DNA of 64,000 bases from Falsihalocynthiibacter sp042445055 (GTDB taxonomy: Bacteria; Pseudomonadota; Alphaproteobacteria; Rhodobacterales; Rhodobacteraceae). The notes under the pieces were generated by a model. The model searched no databases and had not been told where the DNA came from. It saw only the letters and a list, made by a program, of their open reading frames with translations. The translations under genes and the position numbers were made by a program. Numbering within the stretch: position 1 is the stretch's first letter; every line of letters starts with the position of its first letter. This document shows positions 8,478 through 15,818 of this stretch, one piece after another. The DNA is taken from contig NZ_CP170339.1 in NCBI RefSeq assembly GCF_042445055.1, positions 1,922,001-1,986,000 on the forward strand, in the 5' to 3' direction.

Positions 8478-8948
8478 ATGAGCAAAAGTCTAAAACGCGT
8501 CCGCGCCGCGCTAGAAGCCGCAGGTCAAAACATCGAAATCCGCGAACTCAGCGATGGCACGCGCACCGCCCAAGCCGCCGCAGACGCCGTGGGTTGTGAA
8601 GTTGATCAAATCGCAAAATCCATCATTTTCAAGAATGAGGAAGATGGCACCGCCGTCCTTTTCATCACCGCTGGCGGCAATCAGGTATGCCCAGACAAAG
8701 CCAGCGCCCTCGTCGGGGCTCCGCTTGGAAAGGCAGACGCCAAACTTATTCGTGCGCAGACGGGTTTTGCCATTGGTGGCGTTTCTCCTGTTGGACACCT
8801 CACGACTCCCCGCGCGTTTTTTGATAGTGACCTGCTGAATTTCGAGACGATTTGGGCCGCGGCGGGTACTCCGCACCACGTTTTCGGTGCAAAACCACAG
8901 GATTTATTGGAATTATCCAGCGCTCAACAGTTTGAATTTACTGTGTAA
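8478..8948 (+). CDS. YbaK/EbsC-type aminoacyl-tRNA deacylase
   Basis: 156 residues with the YbaK/ProX fold: KSIIFKNEEDG.AVLFITAGGNQV in the first half with a conserved lysine, then FAIGGVSPVGH and AAAGTPHHVFGAKPQDLL. Family members hydrolyse mischarged tRNAs such as Cys-tRNA-Pro or Ala-tRNA-Pro in trans. Which mischarged tRNA this one edits cannot be told from sequence. It is divergent from glnE with a 76-bp shared upstream region and seems monocistronic. Confidence 0.88.
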   Translation: MSKSLKRVRAALEAAGQNIEIRELSDGTRTAQAAADAVGCEVDQIAKSIIFKNEEDGTAVLFITAGGNQVCPDKASALVGAPLGKADAKLIRAQTGFAIGGVSPVGHLTTPRAFFDSDLLNFETIWAAAGTPHHVFGAKPQDLLELSSAQQFEFTV

Positions 8949-8955
8949 AATCAGT

Positions 8956-8978
8956 TAATGTAAAAAAGATTTACATTA
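8956..8978. repeat. Inverted repeat TAATGTAAA-N5-TTTACATTA
   Basis: Perfect 9-bp arms with a 5-nt spacer, eight bases after the YbaK-type stop and about 80 bp before the DUF2852 gene. There is no T-tract, so it reads more like an operator than a terminator. A related ACATTAAC sequence recurs near 9031-9038, closer to the gene start. Confidence 0.5.
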
Positions 8979-9058
8979 GGGCTTGCGCTTTACGCCAGAA
9001 CTCCCATCTTTGTTGATGTGAAACCGATTAACATTAACGCAACAACATGGAGACCGAA

Positions 9059-9469
9059 ATGAGTTCTGCCACAGCATGGCCCTCCCAGGCGGAAACATGG
9101 CTCGACGAGAAAGGCAAAGGCGCCTGGATCGCAGCAATGGTTCTTGGGTTTATTTTCTTCTGGCCAGTCGGCCTCGCGCTACTTGCTTATATGATTTGGA
9201 GTAAACGAATGTTCTCATCAAAATCTGGCTTTTCCTGTAACCGATCCAGCAAACGTCACGGCCACCGTTTCCGCAGCACGGGTAACTCGGCCTTTGACGC
9301 TTACAAGGCGGACACGCTAAAGCGTCTCGAAGAAGAGCAAAACAACTTCGAAGCATTCCTTGAGCGTCTACGTGAGGCGAAGGACAAATCCGAGTTTGAC
9401 GCATTCATGGATGACCGCGCCAAAAAGGCTAAGCAAGCCAAAGATGACGACTCGCAGATTGATCTATAG
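9059..9469 (+). CDS. DUF2852 small membrane protein
   Basis: 136 residues. One transmembrane segment (AWIAAMVLGFIFFWPVGLALLAYMIW, read in two parts around residues 22-47) is followed by a basic linker and a long amphipathic helix with many Glu/Lys/Arg (LKRLEEEQNNFEAFLERLREAKDK). This matches DUF2852, a family common in alphaproteobacteria with no known function. The start at 9059 is favoured over an ATG four codons earlier because GGAG sits 6 nt upstream of it. The inverted repeat at 8956 may regulate it. Confidence 0.85.
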   Translation: MSSATAWPSQAETWLDEKGKGAWIAAMVLGFIFFWPVGLALLAYMIWSKRMFSSKSGFSCNRSSKRHGHRFRSTGNSAFDAYKADTLKRLEEEQNNFEAFLERLREAKDKSEFDAFMDDRAKKAKQAKDDDSQIDL

Positions 9470-9478
9470 AGTATGTAA

Positions 9479-9507
9479 CGAACCCGCCGCCACATGTGGT
9501 GGGTTCG
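9479..9507. terminator. Terminator-like hairpin after the DUF2852 gene
   Basis: CGAACCC pairs with GGGTTCG, with inner CCACA/TGTGG pairing and two bulged G residues. It lies directly after the DUF2852 stop and before the RDD gene. The tail CCCTATTATT is not a clean T-run. Confidence 0.5.
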
Positions 9508-9537
9508 CCCTATTATTTGCAATCACAGGTTCTTAAA

Positions 9538-10050
9538 ATGGCACGAGATTTCGATCCCCGCGATTATGGTTTTGATCCCGACGCGGACCGTTCCTATCAG
9601 CAAAGACGTACTCCAGGCAGCCTTCCTGATCCGGAAATGCATGCGGGTTTCTATGAAGATGTCACCAAAAAACGTTTTGGGGCGTGGATTGTGGACACGA
9701 TCCTCATCGGTCTTCTGACGGGGCTTGTGGTGATCTTTACCGCGTTCCTCACGATTGTGATCGCTCCTGCGATATTCCTGATCGTGAGTTTTATGTATCG
9801 CTGGATTTCGATTGGCCGCCATTCCTCCACGCCCGGTATGCGCCTGATGGGGATTGAGCTTCGCAATAGTGACGGGAATCGCCTTGATGGTTCGATGGCG
9901 TTCTTGCACACGCTCGGCTATAGCATTTCCTTTGCGACCTTCATAATTCAGCTGCTTTCTATTGGTCTGATGATGACAAGTAACAACGGAAAAGGCCTGT
10001 CGGATGTGCTCTTGGGCACCGCGATGATCAACTCTGTGGCAAGATCTTAA
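9538..10050 (+). CDS. RDD-family membrane protein
   Basis: 170 residues. After a polar N-terminus (ARDFDPRDYGFDPD) come three hydrophobic helices with the RDD arrangement: RFGAWIVDTILIG with the conserved Arg-Asp pairing, then PAIFLIVSFMYRW and SIGLMMTSNN. The STPGMRLMGIEL motif between helices 2 and 3 is typical. RDD proteins are putative small-molecule or ion carriers; the substrate is unknown. The start at 9538 replaces an earlier in-frame start that would run into the hairpin at 9479-9507. Confidence 0.87.
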   Translation: MARDFDPRDYGFDPDADRSYQQRRTPGSLPDPEMHAGFYEDVTKKRFGAWIVDTILIGLLTGLVVIFTAFLTIVIAPAIFLIVSFMYRWISIGRHSSTPGMRLMGIELRNSDGNRLDGSMAFLHTLGYSISFATFIIQLLSIGLMMTSNNGKGLSDVLLGTAMINSVARS

Positions 10051-10069
10051 CCCTTTCTTCAGCATGGGC

Positions 10070-10098
10070 TTGGCGCGTCGCATTTCCGTTGCTATCCT
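10070..10098 (+). promoter_or_regulatory. Sigma70-type promoter of bpt
   Basis: TTGGCG and TATCCT are separated by exactly 17 bp, and the -10 box ends 27 bp before the bpt start codon. The spacing is ideal and the hexamers are within the range seen for housekeeping promoters in Rhodobacteraceae. Confidence 0.6.
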
Positions 10099-10125
10099 AA
10101 TGGGTAGTTTATCTAGCGAGTGTAT

Positions 10126-10980
10126 ATGCGTCATAGCCTTCCGATAGCTCCGCAGTTCTATGTAACTGCGCCACAGCCCTGCCCCTATCTTGAGGATCGG
10201 CAGGAACGGAAGCTCTTTACTTCGCTCACGGGCGACCATGCACAATCCTTGAATGACGGCCTAAGTAAACAAGGGTTTCGACGCAGCCAGAACGTGCTCT
10301 ATCGCCCCTCCTGTGCTGAGTGTTCGGCCTGTATGTCAGCACGTATTCGCGTGGCTGACTTCAAGCCAAGCAAAAGCCAGAAACGGGTAATCCGCAGGAA
10401 CTCATACCTTGAGCGCGAGGCCCGTTCTCCTTGGGCGACCGAAGAACAGTTTAATCTTTTCAAAACCTATCTGGACGGACGCCACGCCGAGGGCGGCATG
10501 GCCGACATGGATGTGTTCGAATTCGCCGCCATGATAGAAGAAACCCCCATCCGCAGTCGCGTGATCGAATATACAACGCCCGACGATACGCCGAACGTTG
10601 ACACGGGGCTGTCGGCTGTCTGCCTGACCGATGTTTTTGATGACGGCGTGTCGATGGTCTACTCGTTCTTTGATCCGGATTTGGCACACAACAGCTTGGG
10701 AACATACATTATTCTCGACCATATCGAGATCGCGCGCTCGGCTGGGTTACCCTATGTGTATTTAGGGTATTGGGTGCCGAATAGTCCGAAGATGGGGTAT
10801 AAATCCCGCTTCTCGGCCCTTGAAGTTTTCACCAAAGGTGAATGGGTTCGCGTCGAAGATCCCGATGATTTTGACGCCAACGAAGTCCCCGCATTTACCG
10901 AACAATTGGCCGACCAAGTGGCGCAGTTGAACCTGCCAAGCCAGACAGTCGTATCCCCACCATTCAAAATCAAAGACTAG
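10126..10980 (+). CDS. bpt: Leucyl-transferase of the N-end rule (arginyl/leucyltransferase family)
   Basis: 284 residues. Bpt attaches Leu from Leu-tRNA to N-terminal Asp or Glu of proteins, marking them for ClpS/ClpAP degradation. The N-terminal ATE domain has YLEDRQERKLFTSL and the cysteine-rich CAECSACMSARI; the C-terminal domain has SFFDPDLAHNSLGTYIIL and YVYLGYWVPNSPKMGYK, which match the family closely. The ATG at 10126 is preferred over a GTG two codons upstream. It stands alone behind the promoter at 10070 and ends at a shared terminator. Confidence 0.92.
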   Translation: MRHSLPIAPQFYVTAPQPCPYLEDRQERKLFTSLTGDHAQSLNDGLSKQGFRRSQNVLYRPSCAECSACMSARIRVADFKPSKSQKRVIRRNSYLEREARSPWATEEQFNLFKTYLDGRHAEGGMADMDVFEFAAMIEETPIRSRVIEYTTPDDTPNVDTGLSAVCLTDVFDDGVSMVYSFFDPDLAHNSLGTYIILDHIEIARSAGLPYVYLGYWVPNSPKMGYKSRFSALEVFTKGEWVRVEDPDDFDANEVPAFTEQLADQVAQLNLPSQTVVSPPFKIKD

Positions 10981-11036
10981 ATTAGAGCGCCGTTGCCTAG
11001 CGTGTTACGCGCTGCGACAAGTGGTTCGCACATACA

Positions 11037-11065
11037 AAAAGGGCGCCTCAATCGGGCGCCCTTTT
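11037..11065. terminator. Bidirectional terminator between bpt and the TRAP operon
   Basis: AAAAGGGCGCC and GGCGCCCTTTT form an 11-bp stem with a 7-nt loop. The A-run on one side and T-run on the other make it work in both directions, which suits the convergent genes that flank it. Confidence 0.85.
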
Positions 11066-11072
11066 CTTTGGA

Positions 11073-13451
11073 TTAGTTGCCGATCAGGTTCGGCACGATC
11101 GTCACAATCGACGGTACGAAGTAGAGCAACGAGAGCCCTGCCACCTGAATAAGCACGAACGGAACCACACCGCGATAGATGTGCCGCGTCGTGACCTCCT
11201 TGGGGGCCACCCCGCGAAGGTAGAACAGCGCGAATCCGAAGGGCGGCGTAAGGAAGCTCGTTTGCAGGTTCACCGCGATCATGATCGTTACCCACTTGGG
11301 ATCCATCGTGCCGCCGTAGATAACGGGACCAACGATTGGAATAACGATATAAATGATCTCGAGGAAATCGAGCACGAACCCGAGGATAAAGAGCACCAGC
11401 ATTACCAACAGGAACACTTTGAACTCATCGTCAAAGCTACGCAGGAACTGCTGGATATAGTGCTCACCACCGAAGGAAATCACCACGAGGTTCAGGATCT
11501 GACTCCCGATAAGGATGGTGAAGACCATGCTGGTGACCTTCGCGGTTTCGCGCACGATCGGAGGCAAGACCTTGTCCTTAAGAAGCACATAGCAAGAGAA
11601 CAGCAAGCCGAACATCCCGAGTAGATACGCACCGAGCGCCACAAAGTATGCCACCCAATCCTCAAACGGAACGCTGTCGCGTGTGATCCGAAGGTCGAAG
11701 TTCACGCCGACGAGGATCATCACCACAATGGCAAATGCCGACATGAGGATGATCTTGCCTGGACCGCCTTGTTCCTGAAGACGACGGTAAGCCGCAAGCA
11801 TAAGTGCACCACCTGCCCCAAGCGCCGCTGCCGGCGTCGGGTTGGTAATCCCGCCAAGGATCGAGCCAAGCACCGCAATGATCAGAACCAGTGGTGGGAA
11901 CACAACGCGCAACAACTCGTTCCGCGAAAGCAGAACAAGCGCGTGCCGCATGCCATAAGCAACGATAACCGTTGGAATTGCCAGCAAGAGCGCCGCCGCA
12001 CCAGACGAAGTTGTCGGCTGGATCAGAACGATATCGACGATCAACGCCAGTGCAACACCCGCACCACCGATCAAGAGTGGACGCGCATCCGCGTTCGGTG
12101 CCACACCGCGCGCAGTTGACAGAGCCAGACCCATCAGAAGGAAGAAGATCGCAACACCTGTACCAATCGGCGCAGCAGCGGCGATTTTATCGGAAAGTGC
12201 TACGGCCATTTCCTCTTCGGAAAGTGCGTGGCTTTGAACGACGCCGCCGGCCTCTTCGATGGCTGCTTGCTCACTTACAGCAAGGTCCCATTTCTCTTGG
12301 CCGTGCAGTTCGATCATCGCAGCCTGACAGGTTTCGCCAACATTGGTGCGAAGGCTCGCGCCCTCTCCTACGTCGGAATAGCTGTCTACGTTGATGTTCT
12401 GGCTGCCGATGACGTTTGCTTGGCTCAAAAGAACCATTCCGCCAATTGCGATAACCGGAATCGCGAGGAACCATGTCAGGTTATGACGCGCAGTGCCCTG
12501 AGATGGCGTACCGCCATCCAGTGTTACCGCAGGCGCTTTGCTTGGGTTCAAGAGTGCATATCCAAAGGCATATGCACCATAGAGAACCGCAAGCAATACA
12601 CCCGGAAGGATCGCCGCCTGAAACAGAGTACCAACCGAAACAACGGCCGCTTCGCCAAGGTATGTCAACGCGTCAGTACAGCCAACTTCCATCGCGCGCG
12701 CTTCTTGGGCTGCGGAATAAAGATCACCCGCGAGCGTCCCCAAGAGAACAATAACGATAGAGGGAGGAATGATCTGTCCCAACGTCCCCGACGCGGCGAT
12801 AACACCAGTCGCAAGCTCTGGCGAGTAACCGTTGCGCAGCATGGTCGGCAGGCTAAGAAGGCCCATCGTCACAACTGTCGCACCAACGATACCAGTCGAA
12901 GCCGCAAGGAATGCACCCACAACAACAACCGACACAGCCAGACCACCGGGAAGCGGGCCAAACACGCGGGCCATTGTTGTCAGAAGGTCATTCGCGATTT
13001 TGGAGCGCTCAAGCGTGATCCCCATCAGGACGAACATCAAAACTGCCAGAAGCGTTTCAATAGATTGCCCAGCAAAGACACGCTCATTCATGCGGTTTAC
13101 AATGAACGAAAGGTTCCGGTTCATCGCCACTTCCCAACCGCCGCCCACGAGCGGGTTTGTCTCGCTCGGGAAGAGCGGAAGCTCGACCGTCGGCAAATCG
13201 GGATATCGGAATTTTGAGATTGTATCGGGATGTAGACCGGTATTCACCAACGCGCGATAGGCGTCAGAACTCGTATCCACAGCCGCGTGCATAAGGATGC
13301 CCGCGCTGTCCAGTGCCGCAATGATCCCGAATGAGATCACACCTGCGCCACCGATGGCGAATGCCACCGGAAAGCCCGAAAGAATGCCCGCAAAGAGGCT
13401 GAGGAAGACGATGATTAGGCCGACCTCGACGCCATCGAGTCCAAATAACAT
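11073..13451 (-). CDS. TRAP transporter large membrane subunit, extended DctM (TakM-like)
   Basis: 792 residues, nearly double a standard DctM (about 430). Standard DctM parts are recognisable: N-terminal helices, ASTGIVGATVVTMGLLSLPTML near 184, SGTLGQIIPPSIV near 221, and ILGGITNPTPAAALGAG near 531 before the C-terminal helices. Extra material sits at about residues 55-125 (a polar loop) and 305-500 (a soluble stretch plus additional membrane helices). Together with its partners it forms a periplasmic-binding-protein-dependent secondary transporter for an organic acid driven by an ion gradient. Long DctM proteins of this kind go with TakP-type systems for 2-oxo acids; I infer the substrate class only from that. 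The small subunit gene lies 17 bp upstream. Confidence 0.88.
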   Translation of the reverse strand: MLFGLDGVEVGLIIVFLSLFAGILSGFPVAFAIGGAGVISFGIIAALDSAGILMHAAVDTSSDAYRALVNTGLHPDTISKFRYPDLPTVELPLFPSETNPLVGGGWEVAMNRNLSFIVNRMNERVFAGQSIETLLAVLMFVLMGITLERSKIANDLLTTMARVFGPLPGGLAVSVVVVGAFLAASTGIVGATVVTMGLLSLPTMLRNGYSPELATGVIAASGTLGQIIPPSIVIVLLGTLAGDLYSAAQEARAMEVGCTDALTYLGEAAVVSVGTLFQAAILPGVLLAVLYGAYAFGYALLNPSKAPAVTLDGGTPSQGTARHNLTWFLAIPVIAIGGMVLLSQANVIGSQNINVDSYSDVGEGASLRTNVGETCQAAMIELHGQEKWDLAVSEQAAIEEAGGVVQSHALSEEEMAVALSDKIAAAAPIGTGVAIFFLLMGLALSTARGVAPNADARPLLIGGAGVALALIVDIVLIQPTTSSGAAALLLAIPTVIVAYGMRHALVLLSRNELLRVVFPPLVLIIAVLGSILGGITNPTPAAALGAGGALMLAAYRRLQEQGGPGKIILMSAFAIVVMILVGVNFDLRITRDSVPFEDWVAYFVALGAYLLGMFGLLFSCYVLLKDKVLPPIVRETAKVTSMVFTILIGSQILNLVVISFGGEHYIQQFLRSFDDEFKVFLLVMLVLFILGFVLDFLEIIYIVIPIVGPVIYGGTMDPKWVTIMIAVNLQTSFLTPPFGFALFYLRGVAPKEVTTRHIYRGVVPFVLIQVAGLSLLYFVPSIVTIVPNLIGN

Positions 13452-13468
13452 AAGTAGTGCCCCTTAGA

Positions 13469-14359
13469 TTAGTGCGTGCCTTCGTAGGCTTCTTCACCCT
13501 CGCCCAGCGTATCGCGGTCGAGATATTTCCCTTCGCTATCTTCGCCTTCTTTGCGCTCAAGATAGGAGCGATAGAAGAAGCCGACAGCTTGTAGGAAAAC
13601 GAGTGCAGTGAACGCCACTACTAGCAATTTAAACAAGAAATAGCCGTTAAACCCATTTGGTGAGAAACCGATGGTTTCGACGTTCCATTTGAGGATACGG
13701 GCCTTTTTCTCGAGCAGTTCAAGCTTGTCCGTTGCGGAAATCTTGGGCGTCACAAGGTGGCGCCACATAAAGAACCACGCATAGAGCCAAACCAACACGG
13801 CCACAGGCATCATAAAGAAGAGAGAGCCGAACATATCAATCGCACGTTGCGTGCGGAACTTGACGGCGGAATAGACCAGATCAACGCGCACGTGGCCGCC
13901 TTGAACAAAGGTATAAGAGGCACAAAGCGCAACGACCAACGCGTTGTAGAACTTCAGTTCTTCGGACCACCAACTGATGTCTTTGGCAACCGCTGGGCCG
14001 AACCCGAAGGTAATCTGGGACTGGGTGAATATCCGTTGAACAAAGACAATGATGACTTGCTGAAGGACCATCAACAGGCCTGCCCAAGCAAAGAAGCGAC
14101 CGATCCCATTGGAAATTCCCTCAATCACGCGGACACATCCCCACATGAATTGGTTTTTCCAAAGGCCAATCGCCGTCAGCACGACAAATGCCGCAAGCAC
14201 AACAAAGAAAAACTCAACCGATGCACCATAGTAGATGAACCGCATCAAAGCTGTCTTGTCGGACCAGTCGAGCCACAACTGGGGATGCGTTACCGCATAA
14301 CCAAAGTTGTAGAACGCCATAAAGAAGTTCTTAAAGAACCAGACAATGCCATCAAGCAT
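13469..14359 (-). CDS. TRAP transporter small membrane subunit, DctQ family (TakQ-like)
   Basis: 296 residues, longer than a typical DctQ (about 170-200). Four to five membrane helices are visible; the DctQ core with VVALCASYTFVQGGHVRVDLVY carries the conserved GGHVRVD motif. The extra N-terminal ~100 residues add further helices. The start at 14359 (MLDGIVWFF) is set by AGGGGGA upstream; an in-frame extension to 14440 runs into the intercistronic hairpin and is unlikely. Sits between the binding-protein gene and the large subunit in one leftward operon. Confidence 0.88.
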   Translation of the reverse strand: MLDGIVWFFKNFFMAFYNFGYAVTHPQLWLDWSDKTALMRFIYYGASVEFFFVVLAAFVVLTAIGLWKNQFMWGCVRVIEGISNGIGRFFAWAGLLMVLQQVIIVFVQRIFTQSQITFGFGPAVAKDISWWSEELKFYNALVVALCASYTFVQGGHVRVDLVYSAVKFRTQRAIDMFGSLFFMMPVAVLVWLYAWFFMWRHLVTPKISATDKLELLEKKARILKWNVETIGFSPNGFNGYFLFKLLVVAFTALVFLQAVGFFYRSYLERKEGEDSEGKYLDRDTLGEGEEAYEGTH

Positions 14360-14420
14360 CGAAGTCCCCCTGTTCTTTTGTAAGTTTCGCGCACTGCTCT
14401 TGCGCGTATAGAGTACGTAT

Positions 14421-14452
14421 TGGGCCTTCTGTGGTGTCACAGAAGGCCCAAC
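14421..14452 (-). terminator. Intercistronic 14-bp hairpin in the TRAP operon
   Basis: TTGGGCCTTCTGTG pairs perfectly with CACAGAAGGCCCAA around a GTGT loop. It lies between the binding-protein stop (14474) and the small-subunit start (14359). There is no T-run on the transcribed side, so it is more likely an mRNA-stabilising or partial terminator element that keeps the binding protein more abundant than the membrane subunits. Confidence 0.75.
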
Positions 14453-14473
14453 CGATGGTGTATCTACAGTTTA

Positions 14474-15559
14474 TTATGCACCAAGAACGCGGTTGCGTTG
14501 GTTCACGTAGTAACCGTCAGACTGCTGGATCCATGCAGATGTGGACGCCAAGGATGCTTCAAAGCTTTCGCGTACTTTTGCGAAGAGCGGATCATCCATG
14601 TTTTCGTCCATGACTTCTTTAGAAGCCGCACCAAAGCTATCCCAAACATCATCAGAGAACTGAAGAGTCTTAACGCCTTGCGAACGAAGACGCGCAAGTG
14701 CTGCACCGTTGTTCGAGAGCGCTTCACTAAGGTTGTAGTGCGTTGTTGCCTGAGCAGCATGCGCAATGATCGATTGGTGCGCAGGGCTTAGGGAGTTGTA
14801 AACATCAAGGTTCATACCCGCAGCAAGACCGGAGCCCGGCTCGTGGAAGCCCGCAGTGTAGTAAACTTTGGCAACTTCTTGGAAGCCAGCACGCTCGTCT
14901 GCGAATGGACCAACCCACTCAAGGCCGTCAAGAGCACCAGAAGACAGCGCTTGATAAAGCTCGCCGCCTGGGATGTTCTGAACGGATGCACCAAGCTTAC
15001 CGAGAACTTTACCGCCAAGGCCCGGCATACGGAACTTGAGGCCGTTGAGGTCTTGGGCGGAGTTGATTTCCTGACGGAACCAACCACCGGATTGCGAACC
15101 GGAGTTACCAGCAAGGAACGACTTGAGGTTGAAGATCTCACCCAACTCGTTGTGAAGCTCGTGACCACCACCATGGAGGTACCAGTTTGTAAGCTCCTGA
15201 GCAGTTGCACCGAATGGAACAGCTGTAAAGTAAGCGTAAGCTGGGTGTTGGCCCAGATAGTAGTAGTCAGCAGAGTGATACAAGTCAGCCTGACCAGAAG
15301 AAACAGCGTCAAACACTTCGAGTGCGCCTACGAGTTCGCCCGGCGCTTTTTTCTCGATTGTGAGCTGTCCGTCGGACATTGTGTTCACAGCGTTTTCAAA
15401 ATAGCTCGCAGCATCGTCAAGCACAGCAAAGCCGCGTGGCCATGATGTAACCATTGTCAAAACGCGTTTGCCTTGGCTAAGTGCAGGCGTTGCGAGTGAT
15501 GCAGCCGCAGCAGCAGAGCCACCAAGTGCCGATGTCCGTAGGAATGAACGGCGATCCAT
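14474..15559 (-). CDS. TRAP transporter substrate-binding protein (TakP-like)
   Basis: 361 residues, periplasmic. The N-terminus is a twin-arginine-type signal (MDRRSFLRTSALGG, cleavage near TPALSQG). The DctP-family core shows VLTMVTSWPRGFAVLDDAASYF, the ligand-binding FRMPGLGGKVLGKLGAS with its conserved Arg, and GALDGLEWVGPFADE. These regions resemble the 2-oxo-acid-binding TakP subfamily rather than the C4-dicarboxylate DctP group; I hold that at moderate confidence. It is first in the leftward operon and is followed by the hairpin at 14421. A two-component system is encoded divergently upstream. Confidence 0.9.
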   Translation of the reverse strand: MDRRSFLRTSALGGSAAAAASLATPALSQGKRVLTMVTSWPRGFAVLDDAASYFENAVNTMSDGQLTIEKKAPGELVGALEVFDAVSSGQADLYHSADYYYLGQHPAYAYFTAVPFGATAQELTNWYLHGGGHELHNELGEIFNLKSFLAGNSGSQSGGWFRQEINSAQDLNGLKFRMPGLGGKVLGKLGASVQNIPGGELYQALSSGALDGLEWVGPFADERAGFQEVAKVYYTAGFHEPGSGLAAGMNLDVYNSLSPAHQSIIAHAAQATTHYNLSEALSNNGAALARLRSQGVKTLQFSDDVWDSFGAASKEVMDENMDDPLFAKVRESFEASLASTSAWIQQSDGYYVNQRNRVLGA

Positions 15560-15630
15560 AAGGTCTCCTCCCCTATTGTTCAGTTTTTGATCCCGACTCG
15601 TGGCCGAAATTTGGTTTCTAGTTCCGACAA

Positions 15631-15731
15631 CCTACGGAATTTGTTCGGCGGCGCAAATACCCACTCCTACGTATTTTTGATATCGGGGCCGTATTTATTT
15701 ACCAATTTTGTCAAATTTTCCCTCAATACGG
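15631..15731. promoter_or_regulatory. Repeated TACG-A/T motifs in the TRAP / two-component intergenic region
   Basis: Direct repeats CCTACGGAATTTG (15631) and CCTACGTATTTTTG (15666) start 35 bp apart. They are followed by an inverted pair CCGTATT (15689) and AATACGG (15725). The cluster lies in the 259-bp region between the divergent binding-protein gene and histidine kinase gene. It is the natural place for the NarL-type regulator encoded at 17252 to bind, which is inference. Confidence 0.5.
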
Positions 15732-15818
15732 ATATAGAACAGGGTTTGACGCGCCCGCGCTGGCACTTCATCTTGTCACAAGCGAGATGACTCGCACGGA
15801 TTTCAGGGCACAGGTTAC

